64,000 bases of DNA, from NCBI RefSeq assembly GCF_003752365.1, contig NZ_RJUO01000001.1, forward strand, positions 620,001 to 684,000, written 5' to 3'. The notes under the pieces were generated by a model, which did not search any database, was not told the DNA's origin, and saw nothing but the letters and a program-made list of their open reading frames with translations. This document shows, in pieces, positions 45,682 to 56,140 of the stretch. The first letter of the stretch is position 1, and each line of letters starts with the position of its first letter. The translations under genes were made by a program, and so were the position numbers. Source of the DNA: Frondihabitans sp. PhB188 (GTDB lineage Bacteria; Actinomycetota; Actinomycetes; Actinomycetales; Microbacteriaceae).

Positions 45682-48474
45682 CTATACGCGGGGCTTTTCG
45701 ACCATCTCGATGGTCTCGATCTCGTCGCCGATCTGGATGTCGTTGAACTTGCCCAGACCGATACCGGCCTCGAAGTCCGTGCGGACCTCGGTGACGTCGT
45801 CCTTGAAGCGACGCAGCGAGTCGATGGCGAGGTTGTCGCCGACCACCACGCCGTCGCGGATGACGCGCGCCTTGGCGTTGCGCGTGATCGTTCCGGAGCG
45901 GACGATGACACCCGCGATGTTTCCGACCTTGGAGGAGCGGAAGATCTCGCGGATCTCGGCCACACCCGACTGGACCTCTTCGAACTCGGGCTTGAGCATG
46001 CCCTTGAGCGAGTTCTCGATGTCTTCGAGGGCGCCGTAGATGACCGAGTAGAAGCGGATGTCCACTCCCTCGCGGGCAGCACGCTCGCGCGCCTTCGTGT
46101 CGGGGCGCACGTTGAACCCGATGATGACCGCGTTGTCGACGGTCGCCAGGTTGACGTCGCTCTCGGTGACCGCACCCACACCACGGTGGATGATGCGCAG
46201 CTGCACGCTGTCGTCCACCTCGATCTTGAGCAGCGACTCTTCGAGTGCCTCGACGGCACCCGAGACGTCGCCCTTGATGATGATGTTGAGCGCTTCGACC
46301 TTGCCCTCTTCGAGTGCACGGGTGAAGTCCTCGAGCGAGATGCGCTTGCGGGCCTTGGCCAGCTGGGCATTGCGCTCGACGGCTTCGCGCTTCTCGGCGA
46401 TCTGACGGGCCGTGCGGTCTTCCTCGGTGACGAGGAAGGTGTCGCCGGCTCGCGGAACACTCGAGAGGCCCTGCACCTGGACGGGACGCGAGGGGTAGGC
46501 CTCGTCGACCGGGTCGCCGTTCTCGTCCATCATGGCGCGGACGCGGCCGTAAGCCGTTCCCGCGACGATGGCGTCTCCGACCCGGAGGGTTCCGGACTGG
46601 ATGAGGACGGTGGCGACAGCACCGCGGCCCTTGTCGAGTCGCGCCTCGATCGCGATACCGCGGGCGTCCTTCTCGGGGTTCGCACGCAGATCGAGACCCG
46701 CGTCGGCCGTGAGGAGGACAGCCTCGAGCAGCTTGTCGATGTTCTTGTGGTCGCGAGCCGACACGTCGACGAACATGACGTCTCCGCCGTACTCCTCCGC
46801 GACGAGCCCGTACTCGGTCAGCTGCTGACGGACCTTGGCGGGGTTGGCCCCCTCCTTGTCGATCTTGTTGACCGCGACCACGATCGGCACTCCTGCCGCC
46901 TGGGCGTGGTTCAGCGCCTCCACCGTCTGCGGCATGATGCCGTCGTCGGCTGCGACCACGAGGATCGCGATGTCGGTGACCTGGGCACCACGGGCACGCA
47001 TGGCGGTGAACGCCTCGTGACCGGGGGTGTCGATGAAGGTGATGGCGCGCTCGACGCCCTCGTGCGGAGCCCACACCTGGTAGGCGCCGATGTGCTGCGT
47101 GATTCCGCCGGCTTCACCCGCGACGACGTTCGCGTTGCGGATGGCGTCGAGAAGTCGCGTCTTACCGTGGTCGACGTGACCCATGACCGTGACGACGGGA
47201 GGACGGATCTGGAGAACCGACTCGTCTTCGTCTTCGAGCTCCTGCTCGAGGTCGATGTCGAAGCCCTCGAGGAGCTCCTTGTCTTCGTCTTCCGGCGAGA
47301 CGACCTGGATGCGGTAGCCGAGCTCTTCGCCGAGCACCTCGAAGGTGGCCTCGTCGAGCGACTCGGTCGCCGTGGCCATCTCACCGAGGTGGAACAGCAC
47401 GGTCACGAGGTTGCCGGGGCTCGCGTCGATCTTGTCGGCGAAGTCCGAGATGGACGCGCCGCGACGCAGGCGGACGACGGTCGTGCCGTCGCCGCGCGGG
47501 ACGCTGACACCGCCGAGCGACGGTGCCTGGCGCATCTCGAATTCGGCCCTCTTCGTCCGCTTCGACTTGCGTGCCTTGCTCTTGCCGCCACCGCGACCGA
47601 ACGCACCGGCGGTACCACCACCGGGGCCGCGACCGCGACCGCCGCCACCGCCGCCGGCCGGGCGCGGAGCGCCGAAGCCGGGTCGGAATCCACCGGGTGC
47701 GCCTGCACCTGCGCCGGCACCAGGGCCGCCGGGGCGCTGGAAGCCGCCGGGGCGCGAGCCCGCACCGGCCGGACGCTGGCCGAAGCCGCCGGGGCGCGGT
47801 GCGCCACCCGGACGCGGAGCGCCCGGACGGGGTGCGCCGGGGCGCGGCGCCTGGGGACGCGGACCAGCGGCGCCGCCAGGACGAGGACCGGCTGCGCCGG
47901 TTCCGCCCGGACGCGGGGCCGACGGGCGGCCCATGCCCTGGTTGGAAGCGAAGGGGTTGTTGCCCGGACGCGGAGCGCCGGGACGAGGACCGCCGGGACG
48001 AGGCGCACCCGCAGTGGCCTCGGCGGTGTCCGCGTCGGCCTTCGGGGCGTTGCGAGCGGCTTCGGCCTGAGCCTGGCGCTCGGCGACCGTCAGGGGCGCC
48101 GGCGTGACCAGGACCTCGGCGGCGGGTGCCGGCTCGGCCTCGGGGGCCGGGGTCTCGGCGACGGGGGCCTTGGGAGCCGCCGGGCCGGGGGTGGGCGCGG
48201 CGGGGCGCGGAGCGCCGGGTCGCGGCGCGCTGCTGGCAGCGGTCGCCGGTGCCGTGGCGGCGGGCGCCTTGGCAGCGGGTGCTTTGACAGCCGGTGCCGC
48301 AGCGGCCGAGCCGGACTGGCCGGCGAAGGCGGCGCGCAGCTTGCGCGCGACGGGCGGCTCGATGCTGGACGACGGGCCCTTGACGAACTCGCCCATCTCT
48401 TTCAGCTTCTCGAGCGCTGCTTTCGATTCGATACCGAGCTCGCTTGCGATCTCGTGTACGCGTGGTTTTGCCAC
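45682..48474 (-). CDS. infB: Translation initiation factor IF-2
   Basis: Delivers initiator tRNA to the 30S subunit. The 930 residues start at the GTG at 48474 ([14 protein letters not shown], the IF2N domain), then a 250-residue disordered linker rich in RPGAPRPG-type units, then a second IF2N-like segment, the GTPase domain with [19 protein letters not shown] (G1), [15 protein letters not shown] (G3) and [14 protein letters not shown] (G4), and the C-terminal tRNA-binding domains. A GGAG ribosome site is present. It sits in the nusA-ylxR-infB-rbfA order. The hairpin after it may set the infB:rbfA ratio. Confidence 0.96.
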   Translation of the reverse strand: MAKPRVHEIASELGIESKAALEKLKEMGEFVKGPSSSIEPPVARKLRAAFAGQSGSAAAAPAVKAPAAKAPAATAPATAASSAPRPGAPRPAAPTPGPAAPKAPVAETPAPEAEPAPAAEVLVTPAPLTVAERQAQAEAARNAPKADADTAEATAGAPRPGGPRPGAPRPGNNPFASNQGMGRPSAPRPGGTGAAGPRPGGAAGPRPQAPRPGAPRPGAPRPGGAPRPGGFGQRPAGAGSRPGGFQRPGGPGAGAGAGAPGGFRPGFGAPRPAGGGGGGRGRGPGGGTAGAFGRGGGKSKARKSKRTKRAEFEMRQAPSLGGVSVPRGDGTTVVRLRRGASISDFADKIDASPGNLVTVLFHLGEMATATESLDEATFEVLGEELGYRIQVVSPEDEDKELLEGFDIDLEQELEDEDESVLQIRPPVVTVMGHVDHGKTRLLDAIRNANVVAGEAGGITQHIGAYQVWAPHEGVERAITFIDTPGHEAFTAMRARGAQVTDIAILVVAADDGIMPQTVEALNHAQAAGVPIVVAVNKIDKEGANPAKVRQQLTEYGLVAEEYGGDVMFVDVSARDHKNIDKLLEAVLLTADAGLDLRANPEKDARGIAIEARLDKGRGAVATVLIQSGTLRVGDAIVAGTAYGRVRAMMDENGDPVDEAYPSRPVQVQGLSSVPRAGDTFLVTEEDRTARQIAEKREAVERNAQLAKARKRISLEDFTRALEEGKVEALNIIIKGDVSGAVEALEESLLKIEVDDSVQLRIIHRGVGAVTESDVNLATVDNAVIIGFNVRPDTKARERAAREGVDIRFYSVIYGALEDIENSLKGMLKPEFEEVQSGVAEIREIFRSSKVGNIAGVIVRSGTITRNAKARVIRDGVVVGDNLAIDSLRRFKDDVTEVRTDFEAGIGLGKFNDIQIGDEIETIEMVEKPRV
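47590..48010 (-). repeat. Low-complexity repeat coding region in infB
   Basis: Imperfect repeats of the type CGCCCCGGCGCACCG encode Pro, Gly, Ala and Arg units such as RPGAPRPG. Long disordered linkers of this kind are normal in actinobacterial IF-2, and the copy number is likely variable. Confidence 0.7.
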
Positions 48475-48640
48475 TGTTCTCCTGTCTCGGGCCTCCACCC
48501 GGGGTCAGGAGGAAGCCATTAGTGCTGGACGCAACTCATTTCGAGGTGCTCATTAGTTGTCCATGGGCTGATCAGCCTTTTCTGTCTGTGTAGTGACTCG
48601 CGGCGCCCGGTTGGCGCCACTGGCTAGTTCGCGGCGGCCG

Positions 48641-48919
48641 TCACTGGGTGACGACTTCTGCGGGAGGTGTCGTACGCGCCTCGAGAAACTCGCGGAGCGC
48701 ACTGGTGTCGGGTTCGGAATCGAGTCGGAGTGCCCGGCGAAACGCCCTGCGCTTGACTGCTGATTCGAACGCCGGCATCGACGGGGTCAACCAGGCGCCC
48801 CGCCCGGGGAGCGACGCTGCCGTATCGGGTACGACGCGCCCTTCGAGGGCAATGACCCTCAGGAGAGAGGATCGTGGAGCGCGCGTTCGAGAGCCGATGC
48901 ACGTTCTGACGGGTTCCAC
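48641..48919 (-). CDS. ylxR: YlxR family (DUF448) RNA-binding protein
   Basis: 92 residues: VEPVRTCIGSRTRAPRSSLL, the GAWLTPS segment and AVKRRAFRRAL are the family pattern. YlxR proteins bind RNA or RNase P and lie between nusA and infB in many genomes, as here. The GTG at 48919 has GAGGGG upstream. Confidence 0.85.
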   Translation of the reverse strand: MEPVRTCIGSRTRAPRSSLLRVIALEGRVVPDTAASLPGRGAWLTPSMPAFESAVKRRAFRRALRLDSEPDTSALREFLEARTTPPAEVVTQ

Positions 48920-48966
48920 TCTACCCCTCCCTTGCTCGGACGCCCAGACGCCACGAGCGAACCGGC

Positions 48967-49980
48967 TTAATCCTCGAGGATCGAGTCGGGCTGGATGTCG
49001 ATGCGGGCGCCCGTGAGCTTGGCGGCGAGGCGGGCGTTCTGGCCCTCCTTGCCGATGGCGAGCGACAGCTGGTAGTCGGGCACGAGCGCGCGGACGGCCT
49101 TGGTCGCGGCGTCGATCACGAACGCGCTCGACACCTTGGCGGGCGACAGGGCGCTCGCGACGAACGTCGGCAGGTCGGCCGAGTAGTCGACGATATCGAT
49201 CTTCTCGTTGTTGAGCTCGGCGGTGACGGCCCGGACGCGCTGGCCCAGCTCGCCGATGCAGGCGCCCTTGGCGTTGACCCCGGGCTCGGTCGCGCGGACG
49301 GCGATCTTCGTGCGGTGGCCGGCCTCGCGAGCCAGTGACACGATCTCGACCACACCCGACGCGATCTCGGGAACCTCGAGCGCGAACAGCTTGCGCACCA
49401 GCGAGGGGTGGGTTCGCGAGACGGTCACGCTGGGGCCCTTCAAGCCCTTCGAGACGCTGGTCACGTAGACGCGGATGCGTCGCCCGTGCGAGTAGTCTTC
49501 GCCGGGCACCTGCTCCTCGGGGGGCAGGATCGCCTCGAACGAGCCGAGGTCGACGTGGATCATGCGCGGGTTGGGACCCTGCTGGATCACGCCGGCGACG
49601 ATCTCGCCCTCGCGGCCCTTGAACTGCCCGAGGACCTTGTCGTCGCCGATGTCGCGCAGACGCTGGTTGATGACCTGCTTCGCGGCGAAAGCGGCGATGC
49701 GGCCGAAGTCGTCTGGGGTCTCGATCGCCTCGCCGACGACCTCGCCGTTGTCGTCGTGCTCGATCGAGAAGACCGACACGTGGCCGGTCTTGCGGTCGAG
49801 CTCGACGCGGGCCGACGAGCGCGACTCGGCTCCGGGTGCCTCGGCCCCGTGGCCCTCGCCGTTGCCTTCGTGCTTCAGGTAGGCCGTGAGAATGGCCTGC
49901 TCGATGATCTCCACGAGTTCGTCGAAGGGAATCTCGCGCTCGCGCTCCATGAGTCGCAGCACACTCAGGTCGATGTCCAC
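48967..49980 (-). CDS. nusA: Transcription termination/antitermination factor NusA
   Basis: 337 residues: the N-terminal domain ([20 protein letters not shown]), the S1 domain ([21 protein letters not shown]), then KH1 and KH2 ([41 protein letters not shown]). The acidic repeats of proteobacterial NusA are absent, as usual in actinobacteria. The GTG start at 49980 has GGAGG. The rimP gene that normally precedes nusA is missing; proS lies there instead. Confidence 0.95.
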   Translation of the reverse strand: MDIDLSVLRLMEREREIPFDELVEIIEQAILTAYLKHEGNGEGHGAEAPGAESRSSARVELDRKTGHVSVFSIEHDDNGEVVGEAIETPDDFGRIAAFAAKQVINQRLRDIGDDKVLGQFKGREGEIVAGVIQQGPNPRMIHVDLGSFEAILPPEEQVPGEDYSHGRRIRVYVTSVSKGLKGPSVTVSRTHPSLVRKLFALEVPEIASGVVEIVSLAREAGHRTKIAVRATEPGVNAKGACIGELGQRVRAVTAELNNEKIDIVDYSADLPTFVASALSPAKVSSAFVIDAATKAVRALVPDYQLSLAIGKEGQNARLAAKLTGARIDIQPDSILED

Positions 49981-50042
49981 TGAGGGCCTCCAATATTTAA
50001 GAATCGTGCCGTTCTAGCGGTGGCCGAACAGCAACAAGCAGT

Positions 50043-51794
50043 CTACCTGGTCGTCAGAGCGGCGACGGCCTCCGCCACGGGAACAGGGGTCCGCTCGCCC
50101 GTGCGGCGGTCCCACAGCTCGACGATCCCCTCGCCGGCCGAGCGGCCTACGACGACGATCTGCGGCACGCCCAGCAGCTCGGCGTCGCCGAACTTGACAC
50201 CGGGCGAGACCTTGGGCCGGTCGTCGAACAGGACGTCGAGGCGCGCGCCCTCGAGGGCCGACACGAGCTCTTCCGCGACCTCGTAGACGACGGCGTCCTT
50301 GCCCGTGGCGACCACGTGCACGTCGAAGGGAGCGACGTTGTCGGGCCAGATCAGGCCCTTGTCGTCGTTGTTCGACTCGGCGATGACGGCGAGGATGCGC
50401 GTGACGCCGATGCCGTACGAGCCCATCGTGACGGTCACCTGCTTGCCGTTCTCGTCGAGCACCTTCAGCCCGAGGGCATCGGCGAACTTGCGCCCGAGCT
50501 GGAAGACGTGTCCGATCTCCATGCCGCGGGCGGTCTCGATGGGGCCGGAGCCGTCGGGCGCGGGGTCGCCCTCGCGCACCTGAGCGATCTCGTAGACGCC
50601 GTCGGCGGCGAAGTCGCGGCCCATGACCAGGTCGCGCACGTGCACGCCGTCTTCGTTGGCGCCGGTGACCCAGGAGCTTCCGGACACGACGCGGGGGTCG
50701 ACGTAGTAGCGGATGCCCGACTCGCTCTCCGAGCCCAGCACCTGCGGGCCGATGTAGCCCTTCACGAGCAGCGGGTTCTTCGCGAAGTCGGCTTCGCCGG
50801 CGGCCTCGACCTCGGCGGGGTAGAAGGCCACCTCGACGCGCTTCATGTCGACGTCGCGGTCGCCGGGGAGGCCGAGCGCGATGATCTCGCGGGTGCCGTC
50901 GAGGTGCGTGAGCGCCACGATGACGTTCTTGAGCGTCTCGGACGCCGTCCACTCGCCGGCATCACGAGGCTGCGTGGCGTTCAGGTGCTCGACGAGCGTC
51001 GCGATCGTGGGAGTGTCGTGCGGGTCGAGCAGGGTCGCCTCGGCGAGCCCCTCGAGTGCGATCTCGTCGGGGACGATGGTGGTGAAGGCCTCGACGTTCG
51101 CCGCGTAGCCGCCGGCCGAGCGCACGAAGGTGTCCTCCCCCGCTTCCATGGGGTGCAGGAACTCCTCGCTCTTCGAGCCGCCCATCGCGCCGGCGTCGGC
51201 CTTCACGATCACGTACGAGAGCCCGAGCTTGGCGAAGATGCGCTCGTACGCGTCTCGCTGCAGCTGGTAGCTGGCGTCGAGACCGGCGTCGGACGAGTCG
51301 AACGAGTAGGCGTCCTTCATCGTGAACTCGCGTCCGCGCAGGAGGCCGGCACGGGGGCGGGCCTCGTCGCGGTACTTGTCCTGGATCTGGAACAGGGTGA
51401 GAGGGAGGTCCTTGTACGACGAGTACAGGTCTTTGACGAGCAGCGTGAAGGCCTCCTCGTGGGTGGGCGCGAGGAGGTAGTCGGTGTCCTTGCGGTCCTG
51501 CAGGCGGAACATGCCCTCGCCGTACTCGGTCCAGCGGCCGGTCGCCTCGTAGGGCTCGCGGGGCAGGAGCGCGGGGAAGTGCACCTCCTGTGCGCCGGCG
51601 GCCGTCATCTCGTCGCGGATGATCGCCTCGATCTTGGCCTTGACTCGCAGCCCCAGCGGCAGCCACGCGAAGATGCCCGGCGCCTGGCGCCGGATGTAGC
51701 CAGCCCGCACGAGCAGGCGGTGGCTGGTCACCTCCGCGTCGGAGGGGTCTTCACGGAGGGTGCGGACGAAGAGCTGAGAGAGGCGCGTAGACAC
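50043..51794 (-). CDS. proS: Prolyl-tRNA synthetase
   Basis: Charges tRNA-Pro. The 583 residues contain class II motif 1 ([19 protein letters not shown]), motif 2 ([20 protein letters not shown]), a long inserted editing-type (INS) domain in the middle, and motif 3 ([17 protein letters not shown]). It begins at the GTG at 51794, six bases after TAAGCT, so it is probably leaderless. It precedes nusA on the same strand. Confidence 0.95.
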   Translation of the reverse strand: MSTRLSQLFVRTLREDPSDAEVTSHRLLVRAGYIRRQAPGIFAWLPLGLRVKAKIEAIIRDEMTAAGAQEVHFPALLPREPYEATGRWTEYGEGMFRLQDRKDTDYLLAPTHEEAFTLLVKDLYSSYKDLPLTLFQIQDKYRDEARPRAGLLRGREFTMKDAYSFDSSDAGLDASYQLQRDAYERIFAKLGLSYVIVKADAGAMGGSKSEEFLHPMEAGEDTFVRSAGGYAANVEAFTTIVPDEIALEGLAEATLLDPHDTPTIATLVEHLNATQPRDAGEWTASETLKNVIVALTHLDGTREIIALGLPGDRDVDMKRVEVAFYPAEVEAAGEADFAKNPLLVKGYIGPQVLGSESESGIRYYVDPRVVSGSSWVTGANEDGVHVRDLVMGRDFAADGVYEIAQVREGDPAPDGSGPIETARGMEIGHVFQLGRKFADALGLKVLDENGKQVTVTMGSYGIGVTRILAVIAESNNDDKGLIWPDNVAPFDVHVVATGKDAVVYEVAEELVSALEGARLDVLFDDRPKVSPGVKFGDAELLGVPQIVVVGRSAGEGIVELWDRRTGERTPVPVAEAVAALTTR

Positions 51795-51800
51795 GCCGCA

Positions 51801-51806
51801 AGCTTA
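51801..51806 (-). promoter_or_regulatory. -10 element (TAAGCT) of proS
   Basis: TAAGCT on the minus strand, six bases before the GTG at 51794. This probably starts the proS transcript independently of the MoxR operon upstream. Confidence 0.6.
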
Positions 51807-51843
51807 CCGACCGCCCGCAACTCCGGGATTCACGCGCTCACCC

Positions 51844-52770
51844 CTACCAGGGCTTGCCCGTGTAGTCCTTCGGCGTCTGGTCGAACTGGCGGTTGCGGTC
51901 GTTGTTGCGCTGCTGCTGCTCCTGCGCGTCGCCGTTCTGCTGCTGGAGCTTGTCGAGCGGGTCGGAGCCCGAGCCGCTCCCGGACCCCTGGTCGGAACCC
52001 GAGCCGCTTCCCGAGCCGGAGTCGTCGCCCTGGCCGGAGTCGCCCTTCGACTGGTCGCCCTGGCCGCCCCCCTGGCCCTGATCGCCCTGCTGGTCGCCGC
52101 CCTGACCCTGCGAGCCGCCGGACTGCCCCTGCCCCTGCGCCTGCTGCTGCTTCTGCTCGAGCCGGCTCTTGGCGTCGTCGAGGGGCTTCTTGCTCGGCGG
52201 CGCCGAGTCGCTGTCGGGATCGTCGAAGCAGCCGTCCGGCGCCTGGTCGATGAGCGCGAGAGCGTGCGTGTAGAAGGCTGACGCCTTGTCGAGATCGCCG
52301 TCGAGCACCGCGCTGTCGCCCTGCTGCTCGACAACCAGCGCCAGGTCGGTCTGCACCCGGCAGGTCGCGGCGACGTTGGAGTCGGGCACGAGCGCGAGCG
52401 CCCGTTCGAGCTCCGTGCGGGAGTCGACGAGGACCCCAATGCCCGCCAGACCCGTGCCCCGGTCGAAGTGGCGGACCCAGGGCTCGAGGACGTTCACCGG
52501 ACCGAGACCGTCCGAGGCGGCGACGACCTGGTCGAAGTTCCTGCGCTCGTACTGCCCCTGGGCGACACCGGCGAGAATCGGCATGCTGAGCAGCTTGACG
52601 GCGACGACGAGGACCAGGAGCACCGGCACGAGCGACCACCAGAACAGGCGGCGCCGGTAGCGACGGCGGTAGGCCACGAGGTCGGCCGGCACCTCGGGAG
52701 CGGCGTCGAGAGCGTCGACGTCGTCGGGCGGCGGCGGCGGCGCGACGGGCGGCAGGAGCGTGGTGGTCAT
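51844..52770 (-). CDS. Membrane-anchored, glutamine/glycine-rich protein of the MoxR operon
   Basis: 308 residues, not recognised. One membrane helix (LFWWSLVPVLLVLVVAVKLL) near residue 50; before it is a Pro-rich cytoplasmic stretch. The outer part has a TPR-like helical section (residues about 95-175) and ends with about 100 residues of Gln, Gly, Ser and Asp. The place at the end of a MoxR-VWA operon and the helical part resemble BatE-type TPR proteins. It overlaps the upstream VWA gene by four bases. Confidence 0.65.
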   Translation of the reverse strand: MTTTLLPPVAPPPPPDDVDALDAAPEVPADLVAYRRRYRRRLFWWSLVPVLLVLVVAVKLLSMPILAGVAQGQYERRNFDQVVAASDGLGPVNVLEPWVRHFDRGTGLAGIGVLVDSRTELERALALVPDSNVAATCRVQTDLALVVEQQGDSAVLDGDLDKASAFYTHALALIDQAPDGCFDDPDSDSAPPSKKPLDDAKSRLEQKQQQAQGQGQSGGSQGQGGDQQGDQGQGGGQGDQSKGDSGQGDDSGSGSGSGSDQGSGSGSGSDPLDKLQQQNGDAQEQQQRNNDRNRQFDQTPKDYTGKPW

Positions 52771-53798
52771 GGGCGACCTCCCCCGGCCGCGATCCGGCGC
52801 GGTCGCACGTCGCCGAGGGCGCGGGCGACCACGGCGATCTCGATGAACAGGAGCAGGAACAGGGCGATCGCGGGGATCCAGTAGAGGTCGCGCGTGCTGT
52901 CCGTGCTGCCCGCGGCGCTGGTGACGTGGCCCTTCTTCGCGTCGTCGACGACCGAGGCCAGCGACCTTCCCGCCTCCCGGTGCAGGTACGGCACCCCGAG
53001 CTGCGAGGCGATCGTGTTCAGGTTGCCCTGGTCGATCACCGAGACGGCATCGGGCGAGCCCGACTTCGTCTTGTCTTCGATGTAGCCCTTGGCGGAGTAC
53101 TGGTCGCCGTAGCCGTCGAAGACCTTCATGCGTCCGCCAGCGGCGGTTCCGTAGCCCAGGACTCCCCCGCCATCGGTCGACGCCCGGTCGGCGGAGAACG
53201 AGCCGGGGGCGGTGTCGGCGGTCTGCTCGCCGTCGCCGAGGTAGTAGACGACGTTCGCGCGGCGCGGGTCGGCCGTGTGGGCGGCCTTGAGCCGGTCCCC
53301 GAGGAGCGAGGCGGCCTCCGAGATGGTGCTTCCCTTGGAGTAGTAGGTGATCTCTTGCCGCATGCTCTGCGCCGAGGTCACCACGGCCGAAGCGTCTTCG
53401 GTCAGCGGAACCCGCTGAATGGCGGTCTGGTCGAACGAGATAAGCGAGAACCGGGCCCCGGCGAGGTCGGCGGTGATCGACTCGATGTCGGCGCGCATGC
53501 CGTCGAGGCGGGGCTCGGTGCCGTCCCAGTCCTCCGCCGCGGAGCTCGACGTCGTGTCGACGACGAAGAAGACGTTCAGCTCGGCGACCGACGCCTTGGC
53601 CGTGCCGCCGGGGATGCCCGGACGCGCGGCGACGATCAGCAGCAGGACCACGATGGCGGCACGCCGCACCCACGCGGTCAGCATGCGGCGGTCGCCGCGC
53701 TCCGAGACGATGCGCCAGGCGACGAAGCCCACGAGCACGACCGCCACCACGACGAGCAGCGGCCAGGGCAGGACGGGACGCCAGACGAGGTCTCTCAC
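52767..53798 (-). CDS. VWA domain membrane protein (second, BatB-like)
   Basis: 343 residues: two N-terminal helices (PWPLLVVVAVVLVGFVAW and RAAIVVLLLIVAARPG), a von Willebrand A domain with the metal-site sequence VVDTTSSSAAED (D-x-T-x-S) and a C-terminal helix. The VYYLGDGEQTAD segment fits the VWA core. The GTG at 53798 overlaps the stop of the first VWA gene (GTGA). It belongs to a MoxR-type chaperone operon. Confidence 0.78.
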   Translation of the reverse strand: MRDLVWRPVLPWPLLVVVAVVLVGFVAWRIVSERGDRRMLTAWVRRAAIVVLLLIVAARPGIPGGTAKASVAELNVFFVVDTTSSSAAEDWDGTEPRLDGMRADIESITADLAGARFSLISFDQTAIQRVPLTEDASAVVTSAQSMRQEITYYSKGSTISEAASLLGDRLKAAHTADPRRANVVYYLGDGEQTADTAPGSFSADRASTDGGGVLGYGTAAGGRMKVFDGYGDQYSAKGYIEDKTKSGSPDAVSVIDQGNLNTIASQLGVPYLHREAGRSLASVVDDAKKGHVTSAAGSTDSTRDLYWIPAIALFLLLFIEIAVVARALGDVRPRRIAAGGGRP

Positions 53799-54796
53799 AG
53801 TCTCACCCGCCAGAGCAGCCCCAGGGCCCCCATCACCAGCAGGATCCCGGCGATCGTGAGCGGCACCGGGTTGTCGGCGACCACGAGCCGCCGCGACCCC
53901 GTGAAGAGGCCGGCCTCCTGCTCGTCGATGCGCTTGACGATGGCCGGCACGGTGTCGGTGCCCGACAGGCCGTAGAAGCCTCCGTTCGTCGCGTCGACGA
54001 CGCTCTTGAGCTCGGCGGCGACCGTGTCGCTCGTGCTCTCGGAGGAGCCGGCGACCGGATCGATCGCGTAGACCCGGATGCCTCGCTTGGTCGCCAGGGC
54101 GCCGGCCTGCTTCAGAGTCAGGATCGGGCTGCCGTTCACGTAGTTGTCGGTCGCCAGGATGATCGACTTCGGCCGCTTCGACGAGGTGTCGCCGTCGAAT
54201 CCGAGCACGCACGAGCCGAGCCCGTCGCCGATGAGCGAGGCACCCTGGCCGAGGTCGGTGCCGGTCCAGTAGCGGACGCCGGTGTCGCCCTGCGTCTCGA
54301 ATGAGTCGCGGTAGGTCTTCAGCTGCGCGGTGATGTAGTCGTAGTCGTCGGTGAGCGGGAACACCTGGACGGCCGAGCTGTCGAACACGGTGAGGCCGAT
54401 CCGCTCGCCGTTCAGGCCCTCGGCGAGCGAGGCGAAGGTGTCGACGATCTTCGCGTCGACGTCGGTCATCGACCCCGAGACGTCGAGGCAGAGCATGATG
54501 TCGCGCTTGTACGACTGCGGCTCGACGGTCTCGACGCTCGACACCCGTGACGCCAGGAGCACGCCCGAGCCGGCCGCGACGACGACGACGGCGAGCAGGG
54601 CGCCGAGGAGGGCGCGATACCGGCGCATCACGCGGCGGTACTCGGGCAGCTCGGTGAGGCGCTCGCTGTGCGCGACCGGCACGCCGTCACGGCGCAGGAG
54701 GTCGCGGGTACGGCGACGCCAGCGCACGTAGAGCGCTGCGCCCACGATCGCCAGGCCGAGGGCGGCGAGCGGCATCCACCAGAAGATCAGCTCCAC
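53795..54796 (-). CDS. VWA domain membrane protein (first, BatA-like)
   Basis: 333 residues with N- and C-terminal helices and a canonical metal-ion-dependent adhesion site LCLDVSGSMTDVD (D-x-S-x-S), then TGTDLGQGASLIGDGLGSCV with the Thr ligand and IILATDNYVNG. Typical of BatA-type proteins that work with MoxR ATPases. It starts at the GTG at 54796, overlapping the upstream 158-residue gene by 10 bases. Confidence 0.85.
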   Translation of the reverse strand: MELIFWWMPLAALGLAIVGAALYVRWRRRTRDLLRRDGVPVAHSERLTELPEYRRVMRRYRALLGALLAVVVVAAGSGVLLASRVSSVETVEPQSYKRDIMLCLDVSGSMTDVDAKIVDTFASLAEGLNGERIGLTVFDSSAVQVFPLTDDYDYITAQLKTYRDSFETQGDTGVRYWTGTDLGQGASLIGDGLGSCVLGFDGDTSSKRPKSIILATDNYVNGSPILTLKQAGALATKRGIRVYAIDPVAGSSESTSDTVAAELKSVVDATNGGFYGLSGTDTVPAIVKRIDEQEAGLFTGSRRLVVADNPVPLTIAGILLVMGALGLLWRVRL

Positions 54797-55263
54797 GAGC
54801 GCACCACCTCGCGGGCCGTCGCGACGGCGGCGGCAGGGTCGCCGGGGTGCTGCTTCTGGAACGCCGGCGGATAGTACTGCTCGACGGCGCCGGTGACGCG
54901 CGGAAGCGGCGCGCTCCGGAGGTCGGACAGCGTCATGACCTGCGCCTCGATGCCGGACGCCTCGGAGGCGAAGAAGCGCAGGAGCAGGCTGAGGCGGCTG
55001 TGGACGGCGCGCTCGGAGAGCTCGCCCGTCTCGGAGAGCGCGTTCACCTCGTCGATCATCGCGCCGTACTTCGCCTGCAGGAGGCCGAGCTCGACGCGCG
55101 GCTTCGGGCCGTCGACCACCGGGCGCGGGAAGCGCGTGCGCGAGAACCGCACCAGGAACACGTACCAGGCGACGAGAAGCGCGACCAGCAGCACGCCGAT
55201 CACGAGGTACAGGACGAACCGGTCGTACTGGGCCGGCCCGAAGAAGCCCCTATCGTCCAGCAC
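54787..55263 (-). CDS. DUF4381-like membrane protein of the MoxR operon
   Basis: 158 residues with one helix (FVLYLVIGVLLVALLVAWYVF) and a cytoplasmic helical domain (VHSRLSLLLRFFASEASGIEAQ). It sits between DUF58 and the VWA genes, the place occupied by DUF4381 in other MoxR operons, but I cannot confirm homology. I start at the GTG at 55263, inside the end of the DUF58 gene. Confidence 0.65.
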   Translation of the reverse strand: MLDDRGFFGPAQYDRFVLYLVIGVLLVALLVAWYVFLVRFSRTRFPRPVVDGPKPRVELGLLQAKYGAMIDEVNALSETGELSERAVHSRLSLLLRFFASEASGIEAQVMTLSDLRSAPLPRVTGAVEQYYPPAFQKQHPGDPAAAVATAREVVRSWS

Positions 55264-56137
55264 GGCGGTGCTTCTCGAGGAGGGCGAACAGACCGGGGAC
55301 GACGTCGGACTGAGAGGCGATGCGATGGCTGGTGACGCCGAGCTGCCGCAGCTCGCGCTCGGTGGACTCGACGGTGACGGACGCCTCCTGAGCGAACAGC
55401 ACCTGGAGCGACCGGTTCGACCGCACGTAGGCGGGCAGCGCCGCAATCTCCTGAACGTCGTAGACCTCGCGACCGCCGCGCGCCGGGTGCATGAGGTCGG
55501 CGTCGCCGATCGTGAGCCAGAGCACCTCGTGCCGCACGCGGAGCCGCTTCAGCAGCGCGAAGTGCTCGTCGGCGAGCCGGACGTCGTCGGTGACGACCAG
55601 CAGCATCGAGCGGGTCGTGAGACGCCGGGCCACGTGCTCGAGCAGGCCCACGACGTCGCTGCGGGGCGACTCGAGGGTGATCCGCTCGTCGACGGCGCGG
55701 AGCAGCCGCTCGAGGTGCTCGTCTTTCTGCCCGGGCGGGTAGCTGCGCGAGCCGCCCTCGTCGCCGACGATCAGCGAGACCACGTCGCCGTGGCCGGTGG
55801 CGATCGAGGCCAGGGCTCCCGAGGCCATGATCGCGATGTCCTTCTTCGGCTCGCCGCTCTCGGCGGTCGCCGCCATGTTGCGGCCGGTGTCCATGAGCAG
55901 CACCAGGTGGTGCCGCCGGGCCGCGACGTAGCGCTTGACCAGGGGCTCGCCGTGGCGGGCGGTGGCCTTCCAGTCGATGTCTTTCACCTCGTCGCCCGGC
56001 ACGTACTCGCGCAGGTCGTCGAAGTCGTGGCTGCGCGCGCGATGGACCGACGCGTAGCCGCCCTCGAGCAGGTCGAGGGTCTTTCGGTGGGCGAAGAGGC
56101 TCATCTTCGTCTTCACCCGGAGGAGGAGGCCCGCCAC
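55250..56137 (-). CDS. DUF58 domain protein
   Basis: 295 residues with the DUF58 signature RSHDFDDLREYVPGDEVKDIDWKATAR (20-residue core YVPGDEVKDIDWKATAR) and a VWA-like C-terminal part (LVLLMDTGRNM). In MoxR operons it is the regular partner of the ATPase. No signal peptide. It starts at the GTG at 56137, three bases after the moxR stop. Confidence 0.87.
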   Translation of the reverse strand: MAGLLLRVKTKMSLFAHRKTLDLLEGGYASVHRARSHDFDDLREYVPGDEVKDIDWKATARHGEPLVKRYVAARRHHLVLLMDTGRNMAATAESGEPKKDIAIMASGALASIATGHGDVVSLIVGDEGGSRSYPPGQKDEHLERLLRAVDERITLESPRSDVVGLLEHVARRLTTRSMLLVVTDDVRLADEHFALLKRLRVRHEVLWLTIGDADLMHPARGGREVYDVQEIAALPAYVRSNRSLQVLFAQEASVTVESTERELRQLGVTSHRIASQSDVVPGLFALLEKHRRAGR

Positions 56138-56140
56138 GGA

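Noticed and set aside
45625-48522. A 965-codon open frame antisense to infB
   Set aside because: It mirrors the IF-2 codon pattern and has no recognisable domain; infB on the other strand is certain.
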